DNA from: Methylophaga sp. OBS1
Lineage (GTDB): Bacteria; Pseudomonadota; Gammaproteobacteria; Nitrosococcales; Methylophagaceae
NCBI RefSeq assembly: GCF_026319365.1
Contig: NZ_JAPDMS010000001.1
Span: forward strand, 196,600-260,599
DNA length: 64,000 nucleotides
Direction: 5' to 3'
The notes under the pieces are model-generated. The model was not told where the DNA came from, ran no database searches, and saw nothing but the letters and a program-made list of their open reading frames with translations. Numbering within the stretch: position 1 is the stretch's first letter; every line of letters begins with the position of its first letter. Made by a program: the position numbers and the translations under genes. Of this stretch, positions 7,655-15,582 are shown one piece after another.

Positions 7655-8604
7655 GTGTATTGAATGTGAAAGTGGTGGATGTGGAACAGGTGACTGAGGT
7701 GGTCAAACACTTCACGCTGGTGCAGGAAAATGGTGAACCTTTACCGCATTTTTCCGGTGGCAGTCACGTTGTGGTATCGATGGATATCAATGGTCGCATT
7801 CACCGGAATCCGTATTCATTGATGGGGTCTACCGCTAATTCAGACAGCTATCATATTTCGGTACGCAAGCAGGAAAATTCACGCGGTGGCTCGGTCTACA
7901 TGCACGAGCAGGTGAAGCCGGGTACCCGGCTTCAAATCACCTATCCGGTTAACCTGTTCGCGATATCCAAGCTGGGTCGCCGGCATATTCTGATTGCCGG
8001 GGGGATCGGTATTACGCCCTTTATGTCGCAGATTTCTGACCTCAATCGCCTGGGCTACGACTATGAACTGCATTATGCCTATCGCTCACCTGAGCATGCG
8101 GCGTTCCGTGAACAGTTACAGCAGCTATGCGGCGATCGGGTTCATTTCTACGTAGATAGCGAAGGCCAGCGCCTGGATATCCCCGAACTGCTGCGTCGTC
8201 AACCGCTCGGTACTCATGTTTATACCTGCGGTCCCGAACCGATGGTAAAAGCCCTGCACCTGCATGCCAAGAATCTGGGGTGGCCTGACAACCACGTACA
8301 CAGTGAAGAGTTTACCGCACCGCCTTCAGGCGATGAATTCACGGTGGAACTGGCGTTGAGCGGTATGGAAGTCACGGTGCCGGGTGACATGAGCATGCTG
8401 GAAGCGATGGAAGAAGCCGGGGCTGAACCGCCGTTCCTGTGCCGTGGCGGTGCCTGCGGACGCTGCGAACTGGAAGTGGTGTCCTGCGACGGCGTGATTA
8501 TGCACAACGACCATTATCTGTCGGACCATGAAAAAGCCGAGGGCAGAAGCATTATGCCGTGTGTATCACGGGCCAAGTGCTCAAAACTGGTGGTCAACCT
8601 TTGA
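7651..8604 (+). CDS. dmmB: Ferredoxin reductase subunit of dimethylamine monooxygenase
   Basis: The 317-residue modular reductase has an FMN/FAD-binding barrel (RNPYSLMGS at 52-60), an NAD(P)-binding domain (AGGIGITPF at 116-124) and a C-terminal plant-type [2Fe-2S] ferredoxin with ligands C264, C269, C272 and C304. It would pass electrons from NAD(P)H to the haem oxidase encoded next door. The domain order matches phthalate-dioxygenase-reductase-like proteins. It starts with ATGA, overlapping the dmmA stop. Confidence 0.87.
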   Translation: MSVLNVKVVDVEQVTEVVKHFTLVQENGEPLPHFSGGSHVVVSMDINGRIHRNPYSLMGSTANSDSYHISVRKQENSRGGSVYMHEQVKPGTRLQITYPVNLFAISKLGRRHILIAGGIGITPFMSQISDLNRLGYDYELHYAYRSPEHAAFREQLQQLCGDRVHFYVDSEGQRLDIPELLRRQPLGTHVYTCGPEPMVKALHLHAKNLGWPDNHVHSEEFTAPPSGDEFTVELALSGMEVTVPGDMSMLEAMEEAGAEPPFLCRGGACGRCELEVVSCDGVIMHNDHYLSDHEKAEGRSIMPCVSRAKCSKLVVNL

Positions 8605-8611
8605 GGAATAA

Positions 8612-9667
8612 ATGATGAATATGGCTAAGAATCTTGCATTCAAACAAGAAACCTTCCGTGACGATTACAGCTTCAGCAATTCTGCGGAAGCGATCCGCCG
8701 TTTCCCATTCCCGTTTGCTGAAGACGAGTACATGTACAGCGTCAATATTGAACAGCACAACGGTGGCGCACCGGGATCGGTATTTGAGCACGCTATTGAT
8801 GTCGATGAGCATTATGTCGCTGAATGTGCGGATCGGGCCCTGGTGCTGGAAGACGATCCGCTGCGTTACATCGCTTTGCCGCATATGATGGATGCGCAGT
8901 GGGATATGGTGGAACTGATGATGGAGTCATTGTCCACGGATTATCCTGAACAGTTTCAACTGACTAAAGACGGTGATAACTGGCACTGGATTAATAAACC
9001 GCTGGGTATCGATCAGAAGTTTGTCTTCGGCGATCAATCCACGTTGCCGATGCAACCCTTCGAATTTGTCGGTCGGCAGGTGCAGGGTGACTGGATTATT
9101 CTGGATCAGCGTGATGACGATCTGTTTGCCGATATGGGCATCGTTACCAGCCAGGCCGACTGGTCAATGGCGTTTGATGCCGGCATGTCCTTCAAGGAGT
9201 GGCATGGTCCGGTGCCACAGGCCAATGAACTGGGTATTTTCGACCGTGCCCTGAAGTACCTACTGCATCTGCAATATGGCAGTCCGGTTCGCCGGCTGAA
9301 CTGGACCATGACAGTGAATCCACGACTGGATACCTCACCGGAAAACTACCCGCTGTGGGGACCGGACAATGTGTCGGTCACACCGGAAAACGTGGGTGAC
9401 AAAGTGCATCTGCGGGTAGAGTTACAGGCGTTGTTCCGCTTGCCACGTAGCAACGCGATTGCTTTCAGCGTGCGTGGTTATCTCGCGAGTGTGAATGAAC
9501 TGGCGACCTACCCGCGCTGGGCTAAGCGTCTGCGCCGTGTGTTGACCAATCTGCATCCGGATTTATCTGAGTACAAAGGCTTGGATTTCTATCGGCAGAT
9601 GGTCATTGATCACCTGGCGCCGATGGATGATGGCTCAGAGCTGGAGCTGGGCACGCATCCGGAATAA
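8612..9667 (+). CDS. dmmC: DUF3445 haem-dependent oxidative N-demethylase subunit
   Basis: The 351-residue protein matches the DUF3445 family, the haem-binding PAS-like catalytic subunit of the oxidative N-demethylase/dimethylamine monooxygenase. Recognisable features are the FPFAEDEYMYSVNIEQ start region, the P-x-L-D-TSPENYPLWGPD stretch and the R-x-LPRSNAIAFSVRGYL segment. It oxidises a methyl group of dimethylamine to formaldehyde using O2 and electrons from the DmmB-type reductase. GAGGAA precedes the ATG by four bases; a second ATG follows directly. It is the last gene of the operon, ending at a strong terminator. Subunit naming differs between studies; the letters here follow gene order. 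Confidence 0.85.
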   Translation: MMNMAKNLAFKQETFRDDYSFSNSAEAIRRFPFPFAEDEYMYSVNIEQHNGGAPGSVFEHAIDVDEHYVAECADRALVLEDDPLRYIALPHMMDAQWDMVELMMESLSTDYPEQFQLTKDGDNWHWINKPLGIDQKFVFGDQSTLPMQPFEFVGRQVQGDWIILDQRDDDLFADMGIVTSQADWSMAFDAGMSFKEWHGPVPQANELGIFDRALKYLLHLQYGSPVRRLNWTMTVNPRLDTSPENYPLWGPDNVSVTPENVGDKVHLRVELQALFRLPRSNAIAFSVRGYLASVNELATYPRWAKRLRRVLTNLHPDLSEYKGLDFYRQMVIDHLAPMDDGSELELGTHPE

Positions 9668-9686
9668 GCCCTGTAATACTGAACGG

Positions 9687-9720
9687 AGCCCGGACAGTGA
9701 TGCTGTCCGGGCTTTTATTT
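9687..9720 (+). terminator. Terminator of the dmm operon
   Basis: An 11-bp perfect stem (9687-9697 with 9703-9713), a five-base loop and a T-rich tail follow dmmC by 19 bases. The tail overlaps the stop codon of the convergent PAS gene. Confidence 0.9.
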
Positions 9721-11100
9721 GAGTGAGCACAGCATATGATCCAGCCCCTGCTGTAATTGATAGTAATCATCACACTGCAGATCGGTGATAACGCCCTCCA
9801 GTGACAGTAGTTCATCGGCACCGGAAAATACGCCCCGGCCCTGTTCATACACCCATTTGGTTTTACCCGAGCGTGTAATCAGCCGATATATCAGCTGAAA
9901 ACCCTGTTGTTTAGTCAACTGTTGCTGGACATACTCCCAACAGCCGGACTGGTCATCGGGATGAATCAGGCTCATATAGGAAGTGCTGGGGGTGCGCACC
10001 AGCTCATAAGGCTGATACTCGGTGACTTCCAGGCTGCCGGTGCTGACATATTCCAGCGACCAGTTACGGTCGTTTTTACAGCGATATACCATGGCCGGGA
10101 TCCGCGACATAATCATTTCAGTCGAAGTCCGGGCATTGGCTTTGAGCCCTTCAGAGGCCTGTTTCATACGACTGATATCGGTCAGCGTGCCAATGACGCT
10201 GCTGCGTTCACCTTTCAATTTGGATGTGGTTGTAGCGCGTATTTCACACCACTGTGACATACCGTTTTTGGCGATCAAACGCAGTTCGAACTGGGTATGC
10301 TGCCGCTTACCTTCTGATAATGCGTGCAGACGGGCTTCAGCCAGGGGAATATCTTCAGGATGAATAAAGCGGAACAGTTCACGACCTATGGTTTCATCAG
10401 GGGTATAGTCCAGCAATCGCTGCCACGCCGGGTTAACGAACAATAGCTCCAGGTCGACGTTCACCTGAAATACGATTTGTTCAATGCGCTCCAACAACAG
10501 GCGGCACTGAGCGGCTTTGACATCATCGTCTTCAGTGACAGGGTGTGAGACGGTGGTCAGAGAAAACTGCAGCAGGTACATATCCGGCTGCTGTTCGCGG
10601 TTGAGCGGTGACAATGACATGTGAACCGGGATTGTCGTACCATCCACATACAGCATGCGCAGCGAGAGGGTGCGGTTATTGTCCTCTTCCTGCTGACTGA
10701 TGAACTGATTGAGTTGATCGTGGTTACTGGGATGAACCAGATTAGTCAGGGGCATATCACTGACAAACTCCGACATACCGGTCAGGCCCAGTTCCTTGAG
10801 AAAGGCGCTGTTGGCGAATTTGATATTAAAACCGTCGATGACAGCAGCGGGAGAGGACAGCTTGGCGGAAATATCCTGGCCCCAGTTCAGGTTGTCGAGG
10901 CGGTTGGGTGTCTGTAATTTCAGTCGACGCTGTAGTCTGGGATAGACACTGATAACCATGATCACAGAGATGACTGTAGCCACACTGCTGGCAAGCACGG
11001 CCAGGTGGACTTTGAAGGGGGCAGTACTGTCCCACCAGAAACCGAAAATCAATACAAAAATGGTACTGAGCATCACCATGGAAAAGAGAATTAAACTCAT
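9715..11100 (-). CDS. Membrane-anchored multi-PAS protein without output domain
   Basis: The 461-residue protein has two N-terminal membrane helices (about 1-23 and 30-50) followed by three PAS-like domains (about 75-190, 200-310, 325-450). The later two carry the HP(E/D)D motifs and PAC-type ends (WCEIRATTT, WVYEQGRGV). The protein stops right after the third PAS; no kinase, GGDEF, EAL or methyl-accepting domain follows. It is divergent from a NarX-like kinase whose start lies within about 70 bp, so the two may share a promoter region and a function. It may be an accessory sensor for that kinase, or a truncated cyclase. No frameshifted output domain is apparent downstream, where the dmm terminator begins. 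Confidence 0.7.
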   Translation of the reverse strand: MSLILFSMVMLSTIFVLIFGFWWDSTAPFKVHLAVLASSVATVISVIMVISVYPRLQRRLKLQTPNRLDNLNWGQDISAKLSSPAAVIDGFNIKFANSAFLKELGLTGMSEFVSDMPLTNLVHPSNHDQLNQFISQQEEDNNRTLSLRMLYVDGTTIPVHMSLSPLNREQQPDMYLLQFSLTTVSHPVTEDDDVKAAQCRLLLERIEQIVFQVNVDLELLFVNPAWQRLLDYTPDETIGRELFRFIHPEDIPLAEARLHALSEGKRQHTQFELRLIAKNGMSQWCEIRATTTSKLKGERSSVIGTLTDISRMKQASEGLKANARTSTEMIMSRIPAMVYRCKNDRNWSLEYVSTGSLEVTEYQPYELVRTPSTSYMSLIHPDDQSGCWEYVQQQLTKQQGFQLIYRLITRSGKTKWVYEQGRGVFSGADELLSLEGVITDLQCDDYYQLQQGLDHMLCSLK

Positions 11101-11169
11101 TGTCAGGCCTCTGATGTGATTACAGTCAATAAACCGCGGCGGATCAATTCGCTATTCAGGCAAATTTCG

Positions 11170-12969
11170 ATGCTGGTCAACGGTTTCAGTCAGCGCACCC
11201 TGTATGCCAAGTTGCTAATGTTACTGGGCTGCTTGCTGTTGACAGTGCTGCTGATGCAGGCAAGTAATTTCTTCTTGCTTGATTATATCCCTTCCAGCCA
11301 GGCAGCCATAGACAAAGTCAACACACAAAAGGTCTATTGGCACCGTCAACTCTCCTTTATTAATGCCGTCACTCCGAAGGAAGCCAACACCACTTTTACG
11401 GATATGCAGCAGAATTATCTGCGTCTGGATGACGAAAATGTGCAATGGATGCTGAAACAGGAGAACCCTGACATCCGGCAGGCAGTTCATCGGCTGGAAC
11501 AGCTACAGTCAAGCTTTAACCAGGTTGCTGGCTACAATATGCGCTTGACGGCACAGCTGCGACTCGCAGAACGCATTGCGGAATCCTATGATGCACTCAA
11601 TCTGGCTTTGCAAAAAGACAGTGAGATTAAACGCTCAGTCATTGGTCTGTTGCAGTCGGTGAGCCTGATCTTTGTATTGAGTTGCGCATTGGTGATTGCT
11701 ATATCGGCCCGCAAGCTGTTGGTTGACCGCTTTGATAATATGCTGCGCTTTATCAATCAACGTGTTCACAGTCCCGATAGTCGCAGCGGTGACGATGAAT
11801 TCGCGCTGATTGAAAGCCGTATTGCTGAAGTCACCGCTCATGCCCAGGGCGCTGACGCTGAAATCAGCTGGGCTAACCGAACCAGTGAACAGGTCAAGAC
11901 CCTGATCCGGGCACAGGATTTTCTGCTGCATTTTATTGAAAGTGCCAGCGAAGATGTGATGAGCGAGCGCACTTTACTGAAAATGCTTTATTCGCTGGAG
12001 CGGGTGTTTAACTTCAGCAATGCGGCGTTAATTTATACGGATGATGCGGCGGTGATCACTTCCGAGCGCATCATCTTTTCTCACCACCAGCCGACGCCGT
12101 TAAGTGATGCACGTTTTGACCAGCTTATGGCCACCGGCATGCTCAACTTCACGGATCATAACCCGGATAATCAAGCGGTTGCCTGCCTGGCCGTTTCCTT
12201 TCCCAGTGCCAGTAACGGTATTGGTGTGTTGCTGGTGGAAATGGAGCGTGCCAGGCTGCTGGAAGACTCGGAAATCAAAGTGCTGGAAATTACGGCCAAC
12301 CTGTTGGCGATGGTGGCCAAGTACCAGAGTCATGATGAAGAGGGGCGGCGACTGGCGGTGTTGGAAGAACGCTCGGCGATTGCCCGGGAGTTGCATGACT
12401 CGCTGGCGCAGTCACTGTCTTTTATGAAGATACAGGTAGCAAGGCTGCAGTCGACACAGCTCGACGAGACCAAACAGGCGGATGCGATCAAAGAACTGCG
12501 TGAAGGCCTGGATAACGCCTATCGTGAGCTGCGTGAATTACTGACCACGTTCCGTGTGCACATGGACCTGCGTGGTCTGGGCTATGCGATTCAGGCCGCG
12601 ATTGATGAGTTTTCTCAGCGCTCCGATATCTGCATCTCCCTGGATAATCGTCTGATCAATTGCCGACTGACGGTAAATGAGGAATTTCATATTCTGCATG
12701 TGGTTCGCGAAGCCCTGTCCAACATCGTGCGTCACTCCGGTGCCACTGCCGTGTCGGTTTTAATGCGAATGCTGCGTAGTGGCGCGGTGGAATTGATTAT
12801 TGATGATAATGGTATGGGGTTAACGCCGGCTTCGCCTACCTACGACCATCACGGTCAGGCGATCATGAAAGAACGGGCATATAATTTAGGGGGAGATATT
12901 GAGGTCATGAACCGTCGCTATGGCGGTACCCGTGTCAGGCTGATCTTCACCCCCAAACTGGCACAATAA
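11170..12969 (+). CDS. NarX/NarQ-like sensor histidine kinase
   Basis: The protein has 599 residues from the ATG at 11170; a GTG at 11116 would add 18. It has an N-terminal helix, a NarX-type periplasmic helical region of about 130 residues (about 45-155), a second membrane helix, a GAF-like linker, and a HisKA_3 dimerisation domain with the phospho-accepting H409 in ARELHDSLAQS. The HATPase part shows DDNGMG and GGTRVRL. It phosphorylates the response regulator encoded 15 bases downstream. Whether it senses nitrate is not established: I did not identify an intact canonical NarX P-box. The start is uncertain because neither candidate has a strong ribosome-binding site. Confidence 0.85.
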   Translation: MLVNGFSQRTLYAKLLMLLGCLLLTVLLMQASNFFLLDYIPSSQAAIDKVNTQKVYWHRQLSFINAVTPKEANTTFTDMQQNYLRLDDENVQWMLKQENPDIRQAVHRLEQLQSSFNQVAGYNMRLTAQLRLAERIAESYDALNLALQKDSEIKRSVIGLLQSVSLIFVLSCALVIAISARKLLVDRFDNMLRFINQRVHSPDSRSGDDEFALIESRIAEVTAHAQGADAEISWANRTSEQVKTLIRAQDFLLHFIESASEDVMSERTLLKMLYSLERVFNFSNAALIYTDDAAVITSERIIFSHHQPTPLSDARFDQLMATGMLNFTDHNPDNQAVACLAVSFPSASNGIGVLLVEMERARLLEDSEIKVLEITANLLAMVAKYQSHDEEGRRLAVLEERSAIARELHDSLAQSLSFMKIQVARLQSTQLDETKQADAIKELREGLDNAYRELRELLTTFRVHMDLRGLGYAIQAAIDEFSQRSDICISLDNRLINCRLTVNEEFHILHVVREALSNIVRHSGATAVSVLMRMLRSGAVELIIDDNGMGLTPASPTYDHHGQAIMKERAYNLGGDIEVMNRRYGGTRVRLIFTPKLAQ

Positions 12970-12984
12970 AAGAAGAGAAAAATC

Positions 12985-13629
12985 ATGAGTGAAACCATCA
13001 AAGTCATGCTGATTGATGACCACCCGCTGTTTCGCAAGGGAGTGAGACAGATTATTTCCGATGATCCGGCGTTTGAGGTGGTCGGTGAGGCGGCTTCCGG
13101 TCTGGAGGGCCTGGAATTAGAACCGGCATTGTCACCGGATATCATTCTGCTGGATCTGAATATGAAAGGTATGGACGGGCTTGAAACTTTAAGGCGTTTT
13201 AAACAGGCCGGTTCGCAGGCACATATTGTGGTGTTGACGGTGTCTGATGCCGAAGATGATTTATTGGAGGCATTGCGCTCCGGTGCCAATGGTTATCTGC
13301 TCAAGGACATGGAGCCGGAAGAACTGCGCGCCAATTTACTGAAAGCTTTTGGTGGCGTCACGGTATTGCAGGAGTGTCTGAACGATGTACTGAAACGTGC
13401 GGTACTCGAACCCGAATCTAAAACAGCCGAGAATGTGAATCTGACTGAACGCGAAACAGAAATTCTGGAATGCCTGGCCGAGGGCATGAACAACAAGAAT
13501 ATCGCACGTCGATTGGGGATCAGCGATACCACTGTTAAAGTGCATATCAAGAATCTGCTGCGTAAGCTCAATCTGACCAGTCGCCTGGAAGCGGCAGTCT
13601 GGCGTCATCAACAAAAATCCAGACACTGA
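12985..13629 (+). CDS. NarL/FixJ-type response regulator
   Basis: The 214-residue protein has a receiver domain with the acidic pocket D11/D12, the phosphorylated D57 in ILLDLNM and a TVSD segment, followed by a LuxR-type helix-turn-helix (LTERETEILECLAEGMNNKNIARRLGIS then TTVKVHIKNLL). It is the partner of the upstream NarX-like kinase in a two-gene operon ending at a shared terminator. Targets are unknown; the neighbouring dmm operon and molybdoenzyme gene are candidates by proximity only. Confidence 0.9.
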   Translation: MSETIKVMLIDDHPLFRKGVRQIISDDPAFEVVGEAASGLEGLELEPALSPDIILLDLNMKGMDGLETLRRFKQAGSQAHIVVLTVSDAEDDLLEALRSGANGYLLKDMEPEELRANLLKAFGGVTVLQECLNDVLKRAVLEPESKTAENVNLTERETEILECLAEGMNNKNIARRLGISDTTVKVHIKNLLRKLNLTSRLEAAVWRHQQKSRH

Positions 13630-13643
13630 GCTTTTTACAGGCA

Positions 13644-13676
13644 TAAAAAAACGGCCCGCTTGCGGGCCGTTTTTGT
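13644..13676. terminator. Bidirectional terminator between response regulator and cupin gene
   Basis: A nine-bp G+C-rich stem (13651-13659 with 13662-13670) is flanked by A7 on the left and T5 on the right, so it can work for both convergent genes. Confidence 0.88.
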
Positions 13677-13679
13677 TGC

Positions 13680-13697
13680 GATCTGCTGCAGCAGATC
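13680..13697. repeat. 18-bp perfect palindrome
   Basis: GATCTGCTG-CAGCAGATC is a perfect palindrome just beyond the bidirectional terminator and 14 bases from the cupin stop codon. It may add to termination on the minus strand or bind a dimeric protein. Confidence 0.5.
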
Positions 13698-13710
13698 ATC
13701 ACTAGTCAGT

Positions 13711-14052
13711 TCAGATGGGCTGACGCTGACCGGTGAAGAAACCAACGCCACGGGTGGGCGTTTCAAAGGTGATGGTCTCACCGTCACCAAAGAAGAATAC
13801 GTCACCGACCTTAGCATGAACCTTGTAGCCGGATTCATCAGTGATGACAAACTCACCATCAACGATGACTTTCATTTCCTCGTAATCATAGGTATAGACC
13901 AGTGGTTTGTCGGTTTTATTCAGATGGAAAAAACCGGCGCAGAGGGTTTTGTCTTTACTGTCTGAGACAAAAGTATCGCCAAGGGTCGCATCCACACCGT
14001 CAACCCCCATGGAAGGCTGTGGATCTGAAATTGCGTTTTGTTTGTATTTCAT
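13711..14052 (-). CDS. EutQ-like small cupin protein
   Basis: The 113-residue single-domain cupin has a core YDYEEMKVIVDGEFVITDE and VGDVFFFGDGETITFETP, which resembles the cupin part of EutQ (ethanolamine utilisation) and related stand-alone proteins. No ethanolamine genes lie nearby, so the name gives the fold and not a pathway. A GAGGT site precedes the ATG by six bases. It is monocistronic and convergent with the response-regulator gene. Confidence 0.65.
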   Translation of the reverse strand: MKYKQNAISDPQPSMGVDGVDATLGDTFVSDSKDKTLCAGFFHLNKTDKPLVYTYDYEEMKVIVDGEFVITDESGYKVHAKVGDVFFFGDGETITFETPTRGVGFFTGQRQPI

Positions 14053-14195
14053 TGTCTACCTCAATTGTTTGTCATGAATGACACTCGCATTAAATAGCCC
14101 CGGGCAAACAGCGACAATTCTCAAGAAGGCTTACTCATTAGGGAGTATAAAAACGCATTAAATCCAGTAATAACAGCGCTTTGCTGATGGCAGGA

Positions 14196-14225
14196 GAGCA
14201 CCTTCCCTCCGCCCTGATGGTGCTC
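14196..14225 (+). other. Hairpin in the leader of the trans-sulfuration gene
   Basis: GAGCACC (14196-14202) pairs perfectly with GGTGCTC (14219-14225), with a pyrimidine-rich loop. It lies about 65 bases before the chosen start at 14292 and inside the longer ORF. A short second stem (AAGC/GCTT) follows. It does not match a SAM or SAH riboswitch that I know. Confidence 0.3.
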
Positions 14226-14291
14226 GAATTGACGGCGCAGACGGATAAGCCTAAGTTGAGCTTCGACGGTTCAGGACATAAGGATAGGGTA

Positions 14292-15467
14292 ATGGCAGAA
14301 GACAACGATTTATCGACCAGGGCCATTCACAGTGGTCAGATAGATGACCCTCACGGTGCCGCGATATCGCCTTTATATGACACCACGACCTTCAGCTTTG
14401 CCGACACCGAAGCGCTACTTGATGTCGTGGAAGGTCGTAAACAGGCTGCTTTCTATACCCGCTATGGGATGAATCCCAGCATCACCTCGCTGGAGCAGCG
14501 TCTGGCTGCTTTGGATGGCGCTGAATCGGCGCTGGCATTTGGCGCTGGTATGGCTGCGATAAGCTCCCTGTGTCTGGCCTTTGGCCAGGGCGGTATTGTC
14601 TGTCTGGGCGAGATTTACGGTGGCACCACAGCGTTTTTGCAGCAACAGGCTGCCACATTGGGTATCGACACTCGCTTTATCCGCAGTGATGACCGCGCCG
14701 GGTTTGAGGCAGCATTGCAGCAGGGGGCTTCACTGGTGTTTATGGAAACCCCGGCCAACCCGACACTGAAAATCACGGATGTTGAGAAAATGGCAGCACT
14801 TAGCCATCAGCATGGTGCGAGGCTTGCCGTTGACAACACCTTTGCCACGCCGGTTAACCAGCAGCCACTGGCATTAGGCGCCGATTTCTCGGTGCAGAGC
14901 GCGACTAAGTACCTTGGTGGTCACAGTGATCTGACTGCGGGTGTCGTCACCGGCCGTGAGCGCGAGATGATTGAACTCAATGAGTGGCGTAAGAGCCTGG
15001 GGCAGACAATTGCGCCGGAGGTGGCGCACAAACTGAAACGCAGTCTGGTGACTCTGCCTCTCAGGGTTGAGCGGCACAATCAGAATGCGCAGGCGCTGGC
15101 CGAGTTTCTAGAACAGCATCCGATGATAGATAAAGTCTATTATCCGGGACTTGAGCGGTCGGAGAGTTTCGAATTAGCCCGGCGACAGATGCGGGGCTAT
15201 GGCGGTATGCTCAGTTTCGATCTTAAAGGCGAGGGTTCGGTAGCCAGGCAGTTTGCCGATAAACTCAGACTCATGACCCTGGCCCCCAGTCTTGGCGGTG
15301 CTGAAACGCTGGTCTCTCAGCCAGTGGCTACATCCCATTACGGATTACCATCAGTACTACTGAATGAGGCCGGTATCAGTGACAGAATGATTCGTCTCTC
15401 TGTCGGGCTTGAGGCAAAACAGGATTTGATTGCTGACCTGGAACAGGCGCTTTCAGGGCTAGCGTAA
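14292..15467 (+). CDS. Trans-sulfuration PLP enzyme (cystathionine gamma-synthase / gamma-lyase family)
   Basis: The 391-residue Cys/Met-metabolism PLP enzyme has its Schiff-base lysine in SATKYLGGHSD; TRYGMNPS, GSAxAFGAGMAA-like and DNTFATPVNQQPL motifs are also present. Members make cystathionine from an activated homoserine or cleave methionine or cystathionine; the exact reaction cannot be told from sequence here. The ATG at 14292 is chosen because AAGGATAGGG precedes it and it gives the normal N-terminus (DLSTRAIHSGQ). The 37 extra codons of the longer ORF look like leader sequence. No other sulfur genes are adjacent. Confidence 0.85.
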   Translation: MAEDNDLSTRAIHSGQIDDPHGAAISPLYDTTTFSFADTEALLDVVEGRKQAAFYTRYGMNPSITSLEQRLAALDGAESALAFGAGMAAISSLCLAFGQGGIVCLGEIYGGTTAFLQQQAATLGIDTRFIRSDDRAGFEAALQQGASLVFMETPANPTLKITDVEKMAALSHQHGARLAVDNTFATPVNQQPLALGADFSVQSATKYLGGHSDLTAGVVTGREREMIELNEWRKSLGQTIAPEVAHKLKRSLVTLPLRVERHNQNAQALAEFLEQHPMIDKVYYPGLERSESFELARRQMRGYGGMLSFDLKGEGSVARQFADKLRLMTLAPSLGGAETLVSQPVATSHYGLPSVLLNEAGISDRMIRLSVGLEAKQDLIADLEQALSGLA

Positions 15468-15582
15468 ATTCAACACATTACTGGGCAAATTTCCCGTCTG
15501 ATAATGGTGTATAGTCCTGATTAGGGCTGAAGCCTGAAAAATAACAAAAATAATAAAAATCAGATGATTACAGGAGAGAGAA

